A DNA stretch of 46,184 nt from a virus. How positions within the stretch are numbered: position 1 is the stretch's first letter; every line of letters starts with the position of its first letter. The notes under the pieces are model-generated. The model saw only the letters and a list, made by a program, of their open reading frames with translations. It made no database searches and was not told the origin of the DNA. The stretch spans positions 1 through 46,184 of IMG/VR virus record IMGVR_UViG_3300044632_001495; one strand, 5' to 3'. Shown in pieces: positions 25,614-32,868 of the stretch. A program made the translations under genes and the position numbers.

Positions 25614-26579
25614 CTAAAGTCCAATAGTTTTTAAAACATTAAAATAAAATTCTGACCAGTGTGCATGCCTATGAGTTCCTGGATGAGGGTGAATTGCAGC
25701 AAGACCATCAATATAATCAACCTTAACTTGATGATAGTCATAGGCATAATTAAAAATTTCTAAATTATTTTCTTTTAATTCTTTGTGGCACAAAACATTG
25801 TTATAGTCATTCATTGTGTAAAACTTATCAAGATCTTTAATTGATTCACAATAAAAATTATACTCAAATTCAGGAGGAAATTCTTTTCTTGTTGTGTCTG
25901 GAAAATAATTGCTAAACTTTGTAGATAAAAAAATTTCCATCTCATCAGATAAATTAGTTGACCAGGTACTCCATATTAATTTAATATCATTCTTACTACA
26001 AAATATTTCAAGAATTTTTATATACTCTAGGTTTAAAAAGTATATCCATTCAACTGGCAATATTTCACTAAAGTTAAATGGTGCCTTGGCTTTAGTTGCT
26101 ACTTTATCTGAATACCAAAATAAATCACTCATGTGATCAATTGTAGAGTTTGGAAAGTATAGTCTTTCTAAATTAGAAAAATTACATATTACATATTTTG
26201 GCAAATAATCCATTTGCTTTATGTAGTTAAAAAAAGATATTATATTTTTAACTGGAGCTGCTCCATTGTATGATAAATCACCTATTAATAGATCAAAACC
26301 ATTATCATTAAGTTTTTGTTGAAGCATAGTATTCCATCTGGAGTCATTGGGCAATCCAGTTCCGAATGTAATTGAACATCCCATTGTTAATATTTCAGGC
26401 TTTAGATCAAAGTCTATAGACCTAAGACCATGCTTGTTCCATAGGTAAGAGTATTCTTCTCTGGGTATTTCGTTGTGTCTAGATAGTACCCTTTGTATTC
26501 CGTCATGAAGTGGATAGTTCACATTGTCATGCGGAATTATTTCATCAGTATATAGCTTGTATAAATCTGGTGTTTTCAT
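25614..26579 (-). CDS. SGNH-hydrolase-like protein B
   Basis: A 321-aa paralogue of the next gene: MGCSITFGTGLP (Ser69), GDLSYNGAAP, LIWSTWST and HPHPGTHRHAHW near the C-terminus. The tandem pair is diverged, suggesting two substrates or a heterodimer. The start is preceded by no clear Shine-Dalgarno, and 78 bases without a gene separate it from the gene before. Confidence 0.65.
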   Translation of the reverse strand: MKTPDLYKLYTDEIIPHDNVNYPLHDGIQRVLSRHNEIPREEYSYLWNKHGLRSIDFDLKPEILTMGCSITFGTGLPNDSRWNTMLQQKLNDNGFDLLIGDLSYNGAAPVKNIISFFNYIKQMDYLPKYVICNFSNLERLYFPNSTIDHMSDLFWYSDKVATKAKAPFNFSEILPVEWIYFLNLEYIKILEIFCSKNDIKLIWSTWSTNLSDEMEIFLSTKFSNYFPDTTRKEFPPEFEYNFYCESIKDLDKFYTMNDYNNVLCHKELKENNLEIFNYAYDYHQVKVDYIDGLAAIHPHPGTHRHAHWSEFYFNVLKTIGL

Positions 26580-26657
26580 TAATACAAAAACCCTGATTTT
26601 TTAACATTCTTATATTTTCTTTTTTGTTTTCTAATAAATATTATTCTTTTAAAAAAA

Positions 26658-27692
26658 TTAAACATTTAGCTTAGATTCTTTCCACTCTCTGTCCCATGTC
26701 ATACCTTTTTCATAAAGGATGCTGTTCCAGCTGTATGGCAAATGGTTTTCATCGTATTCAGGAAATGGGTTTCCAAAATACTTAAATGATGGTAGATTAT
26801 TTACACATCTTTCTTGGTGTATCCAGATAGTAAATGTGGACCTTAAGGACCCAACAAAATCATTAGCCATTGACATAACCAGGGCACTAAGCAAGCCGAG
26901 TATATTGTTGTCGTGGTACGGTAACTGCTTAAAGTCTTCATAGAATTCATCTAATATCAACTCATGAATAAATTTTACATCTTTATTGATTGTTTTTAAT
27001 AATGGACTATTCCAGTCATCAACGCTTATGTATATTGGCAAAGTGTTATCCTTAAAAGAAGACAACCCTTCGTTTAGGTTATTTTCATTAAATCTAAAAT
27101 ATTTATAATGATCAATCATTGTTCTAATGTGTGCCCCATTAAAATCTCCTAAATGATTTTTGATTTTTTTGGCAAGATCATAATATTCCTTTTTAAATCT
27201 AACAGACTTAACCTTTTGATCTATGTTTGCTGTTCTGTTAAAGAAAAATTTAGAATACCACATTAATGTTATTGTTAATATGTTATTTTTGTTTTTATCT
27301 AATTGAAGTAATGATCTGCCGTCTGAAAAATAATTTTCATTTGTTGTGTCTGATGTACAATTTACATATTTTTGCTGAACATTAACTATATTGCAGTTTA
27401 ATCGGTTTGTTAAAAATGTATCGTTTGGATGAAACTCAACGTTAGGAAAATCATAATCAACCAGATCTCTTAAGTCTGGGTCTGCCTCAAAAAATTTTAA
27501 CTTATCATTAAATCTAGAAATGTCTATTGACCTATCAAATTGAGGATTTTCAATTCTTCTATTTTCCATTTCTTCCCACACTGCATCAATCTTATAATCT
27601 TTATAAAATTCTGATACCGCCCCAAGCATTTGAAAACTTGCAAACTGATTAAAAAGACCATTATGAGAATATCCAATGTAAGTAATTTTCAC
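26658..27692 (-). CDS. O-fucosyltransferase-like glycosyltransferase
   Basis: A 344-aa protein. The N-terminal half has ITYIGYSHNGLFNQFASFQML, the usual N-Q donor loop. The C-terminal half has GAHIRTMIDHYKYF and DFVGSLRSTFTIWIHQER, resembling the GDP-fucose O-fucosyltransferase motifs (an Arg in a strand-loop, then S-T-F followed by a conserved Arg). It overlaps the dehydrogenase start by 4 bases. The acceptor may be a fibre protein or glycan. The class is moderately sure; the sugar is unknown. Confidence 0.55.
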   Translation of the reverse strand: MKITYIGYSHNGLFNQFASFQMLGAVSEFYKDYKIDAVWEEMENRRIENPQFDRSIDISRFNDKLKFFEADPDLRDLVDYDFPNVEFHPNDTFLTNRLNCNIVNVQQKYVNCTSDTTNENYFSDGRSLLQLDKNKNNILTITLMWYSKFFFNRTANIDQKVKSVRFKKEYYDLAKKIKNHLGDFNGAHIRTMIDHYKYFRFNENNLNEGLSSFKDNTLPIYISVDDWNSPLLKTINKDVKFIHELILDEFYEDFKQLPYHDNNILGLLSALVMSMANDFVGSLRSTFTIWIHQERCVNNLPSFKYFGNPFPEYDENHLPYSWNSILYEKGMTWDREWKESKLNV

Positions 27693-29017
27693 AGAAGTCC
27701 CTTTTCTATTTTTTCTAGTACTGATTCAACTTCAAGAGGATCTCTATACCAGAATCTTCCTCTTCCTAGGTTTGCACCCATAACACCATACTGAGGGGTT
27801 GTTGAATCTCCCCACGGGTCTATGACCTGTGACCTCATTGGCATTGATAAGTTTTTAAATACATCGTGAGGTGTAGCAACAAAAAATATTTTTCTATCAT
27901 CAAAAGTTATTTTTTCGTCTGACATAAATGGGTCTATTACCCTATATTTTACATTAAGTTCATCTAAGTAAAACTGTAAAAGCTTTGATGGACTTCCAAC
28001 TGTTAGTCCAATATTCTTTTTGTAAGACTCACCAAGGATTATTACTTCTGATCCTTTATGAGTAACGTTTTGCATATTGTGTAAAATTTCTGCATGTCTT
28101 CTAGTTTGACTATCTCTTGCTTTTGAAATAAACTCAAAAATATCAAATGACATATTAATTTTTTTAGCAAGCCATGACATTGCAATCTGATCACGTGGAT
28201 GGCATCCGCCACCATCACCCATACCAGCCTTCATGTATGCTGGAGATATAATTCTTTTTGTTGCAGAAGAAAGCACATCAGTAACTTCATCAACGTTACC
28301 TCCAGTGGCTTCTGTTATCTCTGCAAGAGCGTTAGCAAAAATAATTTTCATTCCAATAAAAGTATTATATGAAACTTTTGCAAGTTCTGCAGATTCAATA
28401 GAAACTCTTTTTACTGGTGCAGATAAAAATGTTCTATAAAAACTTTCTATTTGATCTGCCTCTCCCCAAGCACTACCTAAAAGTATAAATTCGGGATTTA
28501 AAAAGTCTTCAATGGTAGTTCCCATAGCAATAAAATATGGGTTATATACAAGATTTATTCTGCTTTTAACATTCTTAATAATAGGAAGTATGTGCTCATT
28601 GACTGTTCCTGGCAAAACTGTTGAAATTATAACAAGATTAACTTTTTTGTTTTTATTGATTTCTAAAAATGACGCTACATTTAAAACTGCAGACTTTAAG
28701 TATGAATAGTCAAAGTCAGATCTTTCTTCTGGAATTGGAGTAATTCCTTCAAACATTGGATCGTGTGGTGTTTGAACTGCAATAAAAATAGTGTCAGAGT
28801 TTTTTACTACATCGTCTATTGAATCAAGAAACTCTATATTAGACTTAGATAAAAAATCTTCCACATCTTTTTCTACATAAGGAACTGAATTTGTATTAAT
28901 GTATTTTTTTATTTTTTTATTATGATCGTAACCAAAAATTTTTTTATTGGCTTTAACACTAATTGCTGCTGCACATGGTAGTCCTAGTTTCCCCAAACCA
29001 ATAAAACCAATATTCAT
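27689..29017 (-). CDS. UDP-glucose/GDP-mannose dehydrogenase family protein
   Basis: A 442-aa NAD-dependent nucleotide-sugar dehydrogenase making a uronic acid donor. The N-terminal Rossmann motif is GFIGLGKLGLP, followed by TPHDP near 83-87, STVLPGT near 132-138, YNPYFIAMGTTIEDF, the E-x-AK-x-x-YN-TF helix (211-220), and the catalytic Cys272 in GGGCHPRDQ (family form GGSCFPKD). The C-terminal UDP-binding domain is present. It supplies activated sugar to the neighbouring transferases. GGGC in place of GGSC is a conservative change. Confidence 0.85.
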   Translation of the reverse strand: MNIGFIGLGKLGLPCAAAISVKANKKIFGYDHNKKIKKYINTNSVPYVEKDVEDFLSKSNIEFLDSIDDVVKNSDTIFIAVQTPHDPMFEGITPIPEERSDFDYSYLKSAVLNVASFLEINKNKKVNLVIISTVLPGTVNEHILPIIKNVKSRINLVYNPYFIAMGTTIEDFLNPEFILLGSAWGEADQIESFYRTFLSAPVKRVSIESAELAKVSYNTFIGMKIIFANALAEITEATGGNVDEVTDVLSSATKRIISPAYMKAGMGDGGGCHPRDQIAMSWLAKKINMSFDIFEFISKARDSQTRRHAEILHNMQNVTHKGSEVIILGESYKKNIGLTVGSPSKLLQFYLDELNVKYRVIDPFMSDEKITFDDRKIFFVATPHDVFKNLSMPMRSQVIDPWGDSTTPQYGVMGANLGRGRFWYRDPLEVESVLEKIEKGLL

Positions 29018-29604
29018 TAGACTATTTCCTTTAAGTATGTTGAATATCTATACCAATTAACAACTGCATACCTTACTCCTTCGGTAACTGGAGAAACCCT
29101 ATGCATATATGGAAAAGCACTGCAGAAAAAAACAATATCTCCAGCAATTGGTTTATGAACTATATTGAAGTTGTTAAACTCAAGCTCTCCGCCCGAGTAT
29201 TCATCATTAATGTATGCGCTTACAGAAACAGTTCTTGGAAACTTTCCACCGTCGTCAACATGATTATCAAATTTTCCTTCATTTCCATACTTTAGCAAAA
29301 GGTAAGAATCTGAAACAACCTTTTCTACAAAATATGTGTCTGTAAAATCTTTAAGTGCTGGCTTAATCCAGTTATCTATTTTTTCATAGAGTGGCTGTAC
29401 TTGTTGATCTCCCTCTTGAATAACAAAATCAAAACATTTTCTTCCCTCACTTGTTTCTGCTTCGTATGTCTCAGTATTTACAACCTTAGCCTCATTCCAG
29501 GAATCACTAAAGCGAGACTCAATATCATCCACAAATCCTTCTACAGCTTCTTTACCTGTTCTATACAGAATAATGCCAGGTGCTAGTATGTGCTTCTCGT
29601 ACAT
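29017..29604 (-). CDS. 2OG-Fe(II) oxygenase, prolyl-4-hydroxylase type (1)
   Basis: A 195-aa enzyme with the complete facial triad: H115 and D117 in NHVDDGG, H168 in YMHRVSPV, plus R178 in VRYAVVNWY for 2-oxoglutarate. YINDEYSGGELEF and P-x-AGDIVFF are typical of P4H-like hydroxylases. It is one of three such genes in a 2.5-kb stretch, next to collagen-like fibre genes. Substrate unproven; prolyl or lysyl residues of a virion protein, or a sugar, are candidates. Confidence 0.85.
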   Translation of the reverse strand: MYEKHILAPGIILYRTGKEAVEGFVDDIESRFSDSWNEAKVVNTETYEAETSEGRKCFDFVIQEGDQQVQPLYEKIDNWIKPALKDFTDTYFVEKVVSDSYLLLKYGNEGKFDNHVDDGGKFPRTVSVSAYINDEYSGGELEFNNFNIVHKPIAGDIVFFCSAFPYMHRVSPVTEGVRYAVVNWYRYSTYLKEIV

Positions 29605-29605
29605 T

Positions 29606-30163
29606 TTAGTTGTTTGAGCCTTCCTGTTGTTTTTTTTCTCTTAATACATTTAGGTACTCTGGTCCTTTTGTAAAAAACCAATGATCTGGTTCCACATAAT
29701 GAAAAAATATTACAGCTACAACACCATCGTTGTTTTCTATTCTTTCTCTCCAATGTTCTTGATCTACTCCCCAAAATAAAACTGCTTCATTTTCTTCTAA
29801 GATATACTCTTTACCTTCAACCCAAATTCCCCAAGGTTTATCTTGGTAAACAACAAGATCTATGGTGTAGGTACAAGCGTTGTCATCTTTGTGCTTGAAG
29901 AGACTAATATTTTTATCTGAGTACTCAGAAAACAATGAATACGAATGCAAAAGTGTATTACTTTTAAAAAAATCTCTAGCCAAAGGAAGCAACTTATCTG
30001 CATATTCAGCTAAGATATCTGGTGAAAAAATTTTTCTTCCAAGGTCATCGTAAGGTACATCTTCTGTTAGAATTTTTTCTTTTAAAGTGTTTTTAAGTCT
30101 GTTAAAATCTTCTTCAGACAATACATTTTTTTTAATCTCGGGAATCATGGTATTTTTACTCAT
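29606..30163 (-). CDS. 2OG-Fe(II) oxygenase-like protein (2)
   Basis: A 185-aa protein. The first metal ligands are H91 and D93 in FKHKDD, the second His is probably H137 (DQEHWRER), and the strands VVYQDKPWGIWVEG and ENEAVLFWG take the place of the usual G-GEL and GD-LFF motifs. The 2-oxoglutarate-binding Arg is less clear than in its neighbours. The leaderless-type start has TGATACAAT 6 nt upstream, so this gene begins a transcription unit. Confidence 0.65.
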   Translation of the reverse strand: MSKNTMIPEIKKNVLSEEDFNRLKNTLKEKILTEDVPYDDLGRKIFSPDILAEYADKLLPLARDFFKSNTLLHSYSLFSEYSDKNISLFKHKDDNACTYTIDLVVYQDKPWGIWVEGKEYILEENEAVLFWGVDQEHWRERIENNDGVVAVIFFHYVEPDHWFFTKGPEYLNVLREKKQQEGSNN

Positions 30164-30169
30164 ATTCTT

Positions 30170-30178
30170 ATTGTATCA
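30170..30178 (-). promoter_or_regulatory. Extended -10, leaderless-type
   Basis: TGATACAAT, 6 nt before ATG 30163. Confidence 0.55.
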
Positions 30179-30937
30179 TATTAGCTTTTTTTGATGATCT
30201 TTATATCTTTTACCATCAAAATGAATGCCATTGAAATATCTTCTTCCCGATTCATGTGCCTTATCTTTGTCTGATGTCATTCTTTCTTGAGACAAATTAT
30301 GTGATTCAGCATGTTCATTACCAATTATTTCATCATTAAAATAATTAGTTGCTATATCAATTTCAAACTTATCAACATATCTTCTGGGCATGGGAATAAA
30401 AGCACCTAAAGCATCTCCTTTTCTAACACTAATCTTTAAATTTGGTATTGTTATTTTTAAGTTAAAAGTAAAGTCTCTTCTTATTTGATCAGTTTCTATC
30501 ATTCCAGTCATAGCAATGGTTCCTGGAACATACATGTTTGGGGGTTGAATAGTCATCAAGTTAATTCCTGGTGGAGTTTTTAGATGGAAGTTATTTTGTA
30601 TTGTAAGAATTCCTTGGCTAAATCCTGCCTGAAAATGCTGATCTCCTTCATTATCATTATTAAGAAAATCAATATGAACATCTTGTGCTTCATTTTCTCT
30701 GCCATCCCAATACATATCAAAATCTCGCAATGATTTAATAATAAACCCTTGTTGATTTCCAATGTTTAATGGAAGACAATAATAAAAATGTGAGTTAAAC
30801 CATTCTCTTTTTGGTTTTCCCTTTAATGGCTCAATAATATCTTTATATCTACAATCATGAGTCAAGCTATTAGGAACAACTAAAATTTTATGTTCAGGTA
30901 CTTCGTAACCTAAATCATTTATATATTTTTTTATCAT
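30176..30937 (-). CDS. DUF6065-like protein
   Basis: A 253-aa protein. It contains LKTPPGINLMTIQPPN, a switch to D-x-IRRDFTFNLKITIPN and GDALGAFIPMPRRYV near 190-200. This order resembles DUF6065, seen beside oxygenase genes in phages and bacteria; function is unknown. The ATG 30937 overlaps the stop of the oxygenase gene (ATGA); a GTG three codons earlier is possible. The C-terminal 50 residues are His/Arg/Lys-rich. Confidence 0.55.
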   Translation of the reverse strand: MIKKYINDLGYEVPEHKILVVPNSLTHDCRYKDIIEPLKGKPKREWFNSHFYYCLPLNIGNQQGFIIKSLRDFDMYWDGRENEAQDVHIDFLNNDNEGDQHFQAGFSQGILTIQNNFHLKTPPGINLMTIQPPNMYVPGTIAMTGMIETDQIRRDFTFNLKITIPNLKISVRKGDALGAFIPMPRRYVDKFEIDIATNYFNDEIIGNEHAESHNLSQERMTSDKDKAHESGRRYFNGIHFDGKRYKDHQKKLI

Positions 30938-31497
30938 AGTACCCACTTATCTGAATACTCTTCTTCTCTTGTCCAAAAACTTGCAACGGTATATCTTTTT
31001 GAATTTTTAATTTTAGTAACACCGTGCAGGTGGTCTGGATCTCCAGGGTGTATTGCAAGGGTTCCAGCTTTTGGAATAATTTCAAAATTATGCTGGGGAT
31101 AAAATGTATGTCCACCTTCATAGTCATCGTTTAAGTAAAGAATTACCCCGTAATGTCTATGGTGAAACCAATCATTTCCTTCTGAGTTAGTCATGTCATC
31201 TGCATGTGGTGGTTGTTCCATTTCTGGGAACCAGCGAACTATTTGAAACAAGTCTGAATAAATAACTGGCTCATTGTATAGCTCTAAAATACTAACTTCT
31301 ATTTTTTGTTTAATTTTATACAAAAGTTCTCCTGCAGCTTTATCTATATTGTTATATATGTTAATAGCATTTAAACTTCTGTTGTCCCAAAAATCAGACC
31401 CTCCTGCTTCCCAAGGCTCTACATTTTTAACAGTATTAACCAGATAATCGCATTCTTCTTTAGATATAAAATTATCTATTGTTTTTGCATTAAACAT
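30934..31497 (-). CDS. 2OG-Fe(II) oxygenase, prolyl-4-hydroxylase type (3)
   Basis: A 187-aa enzyme: H98 and D100 in PPHADD, H158 in HLHGV, R168 in SKRYTVASFW, with YLNDDYEGGHTFYP and P-x-AGTLAIHPG. The frame is open for another 46 codons upstream, but that extension is the tail of a decayed fibre gene. ATG 31497, preceded by a G-rich site (GGGGGG, about 9 nt upstream), begins the real domain (MFNAKTIDNFISKEECDYL). It heads the oxygenase block. Confidence 0.85.
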   Translation of the reverse strand: MFNAKTIDNFISKEECDYLVNTVKNVEPWEAGGSDFWDNRSLNAINIYNNIDKAAGELLYKIKQKIEVSILELYNEPVIYSDLFQIVRWFPEMEQPPHADDMTNSEGNDWFHHRHYGVILYLNDDYEGGHTFYPQHNFEIIPKAGTLAIHPGDPDHLHGVTKIKNSKRYTVASFWTREEEYSDKWVL

Positions 31498-31779
31498 TTT
31501 ACTTACCCCCCCGATTTTTATTGTTTTTTTAAAATCCTCTACTTGCTTAGACAAATCTTGGATTGCCTTGACTAAGATAGGTATTAATCTATCTTGAGAT
31601 ATCATAAGTTTATCATGATTTTCACGATGCGTCAATCTGAGTCTCTCATGTACCTTGAGGGCCTATTGGTCCAGGAACAGGAAGGAATAATAGTTGGTTT
31701 GTGCCTTCTTGTGATTGTTCTACTTTGCTAGCGTAGTTATTTTTTTAGCTGGGCCATCCATACTTTTAGGTATAGCCAC
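31498..31779 (-). pseudogene. Decayed collagen-like tail fibre with S74-type chaperone remnant
   Basis: Three fragments in changing frames read as one broken fibre. First, GTG 31779 starts AIPKSMDGPAKKITTLAK, which hits a stop. Next, one frame away and without a gap, comes VEQSQEGTNQLLFLPVPGPIGPQGT, the beginning of a collagen-like stem, ending at TGA 31646. Directly after, in a third frame, is ERLRLTHRENHDK followed by IPILVKAIQDLSKQVE, the usual closing helix of intramolecular-chaperone (peptidase S74) tails. A single lost A in a poly-A run would explain the first shift, and a large internal deletion the second join. The last part is fused in frame to the oxygenase. Confidence 0.7.
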
Positions 31780-31783
31780 AAGT

Positions 31784-31867
31784 TTACTTCTTTACTTTAA
31801 AGATTGTCCCATTTATTTTTATAAGTGGCGGGAGTTTTATATTTTTATCATTAATTTTAATTATCAT
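31784..31867 (-). CDS. 27-aa ORF after BppU-like protein 2
   Basis: ATG 31867 overlaps the stop of the BppU-like gene (ATGA). The short product has IKIND and KLPPLIKINGTIFKVKK. It mirrors the placement of the 54-aa gene after BppU-like protein 1. It may be a shortened fibre-module gene or a remnant. Confidence 0.35.
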   Translation of the reverse strand: MIIKINDKNIKLPPLIKINGTIFKVKK

Positions 31868-32259
31868 AAACTACCCCCAGGTGTAACATCCCCAAGAACG
31901 CATATAGTTCCAATTACGGGAGTCCAGGTAATTGTTGAATTACCGTCTGGCACTACTGCCTGTAAATCAAATGAAAGTTCTGCAACTACTGATTTGTACT
32001 TTGTTCCCCAATTTGCTGTAATTTCTTCGGGGGCCGTAACGGTAACTATGCTTCCGTCAACTGTTACTGGAAGGTCATCTAGAACATCTGAGGTTGGATC
32101 GTAGGCTGTTGCAGAGAAAGTCCAGCCCTCAGTATCAAACTCTGTAACTTCGTCATTCTCAAGAAGGGATACCGTAAATGATGCATAGTCACCACGAACT
32201 ACTGTCCACTGTATGTTTGCTGGGGTGGCCCCAAATTTTTCTATCGTAGGTGAGCACAT
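31864..32259 (-). CDS. BppU-like N-terminal-domain protein 2
   Basis: A 131-aa paralogue of the gene at 22081-22491: QWTVVRGDYASFTVSL, then EGWTFSATAYDP and a beta-rich remainder. The domain probably anchors a fibre or spike to the baseplate. A leaderless-type start with TGGTATAAT lies 7 nt upstream. Its downstream fibre partner has decayed, so it may now be idle or serve the collagen-like fibre upstream. Confidence 0.6.
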   Translation of the reverse strand: MCSPTIEKFGATPANIQWTVVRGDYASFTVSLLENDEVTEFDTEGWTFSATAYDPTSDVLDDLPVTVDGSIVTVTAPEEITANWGTKYKSVVAELSFDLQAVVPDGNSTITWTPVIGTICVLGDVTPGGSL

Positions 32260-32266
32260 ATAATTG

Positions 32267-32275
32267 ATTATACCA
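32267..32275 (-). promoter_or_regulatory. Extended -10, leaderless-type
   Basis: TGGTATAAT, 7 nt before ATG 32259. Confidence 0.55.
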
Positions 32276-32561
32276 TAATAAATAGGACTGACTCCTAGGG
32301 GCAGTGGGGTGGGTAGAGAGCAACCTAGGAGTCAATCGTTATGATTATAACATTGTATTATTAAAAATACCCAGAGTATAAAGGTTTTATAAACTTTTGT
32401 TATATACTAAATTGTTATCAAAGAGTTATAAATAGATATATACCTTATGTCCGTTTTGTCTCAATAGTCCAGGGTATTGATAGTGTATACTTAAAAATAT
32501 AAAGAAAAGAAATAACTAACTAGTAAGGTTTTTAAGATATCTTATATATTATATATAGTAG
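32276..32561. other. Non-coding stretch with a long inverted repeat
   Basis: No gene found. It holds the 11-bp inverted repeat at 32289-32334, a segment at 32413-32430 resembling the endolysin upstream region (TTGTTATCAAA), a TGTCCG motif (32448-32453), a TATACT (near 32488) with no plus-strand gene after it, and an AT-rich repeat of TATA near 32545. It may be the remains of a displaced plus-strand gene. Confidence 0.5.
32289..32334. repeat. Perfect 11-bp inverted repeat, 24-nt G-rich loop
   Basis: TGACTCCTAGG (32289-32299) pairs with CCTAGGAGTCA (32324-32334). The plus-strand loop has GGGG and GGG runs. There is no T tract on either side, so it is not a standard terminator. Confidence 0.7.
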
Positions 32562-32846
32562 TTATTTAGAACGAGAAACATACTCAAGCAATATATCATA
32601 CATATGATCTAGTTTATCACTAGTTGCTTTACGAAGTTGCTTGGCTTCTTCTTGTTCCGACTTAATTGCCTTGATCTCATCACGCATACTGGTTCCGCCG
32701 TTAGTTTTGGTTTCGGCACGAATATCGCAAACCGCTTCGTGAATTGGCTTGATCTGGACTTTAATATACCAACGAATAGCACCAACTATGATTGCTCCAA
32801 TTGAAAGCAAAGCAAGAATAAATTGTGCCCAATCGGTAGTAGTCAT
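32562..32846 (-). CDS. Holin-like membrane protein
   Basis: A 94-aa protein with one membrane segment (residues 7-25, FILALLSIGAIIVGAI), then a basic turn and a long charged helix (50-90). It matches the small actinophage holins with one membrane span and a cytoplasmic coiled coil. It lies next to the tail fibre, apart from the endolysin. The leaderless-type start has TGATATAAT 9 nt upstream. Confidence 0.65.
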   Translation of the reverse strand: MTTTDWAQFILALLSIGAIIVGAIRWYIKVQIKPIHEAVCDIRAETKTNGGTSMRDEIKAIKSEQEEAKQLRKATSDKLDHMYDILLEYVSRSK

Positions 32847-32855
32847 AATGAGATT

Positions 32856-32864
32856 ATTATATCA
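32856..32864 (-). promoter_or_regulatory. Extended -10, leaderless-type
   Basis: TGATATAAT, 9 nt before ATG 32846. Confidence 0.5.
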
Positions 32865-32868
32865 TTAT

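Noticed and set aside
30934-31635. 233-aa oxygenase with an N-terminal helical domain
   Set aside because: The first 46 residues are the closing helix of an S74-type fibre chaperone, begun by a TTG with no ribosome site; the enzyme starts at 31497.
32289-32315. G-quadruplex in the loop of the inverted repeat
   Set aside because: Only three G runs of three or more are present, not the four needed.
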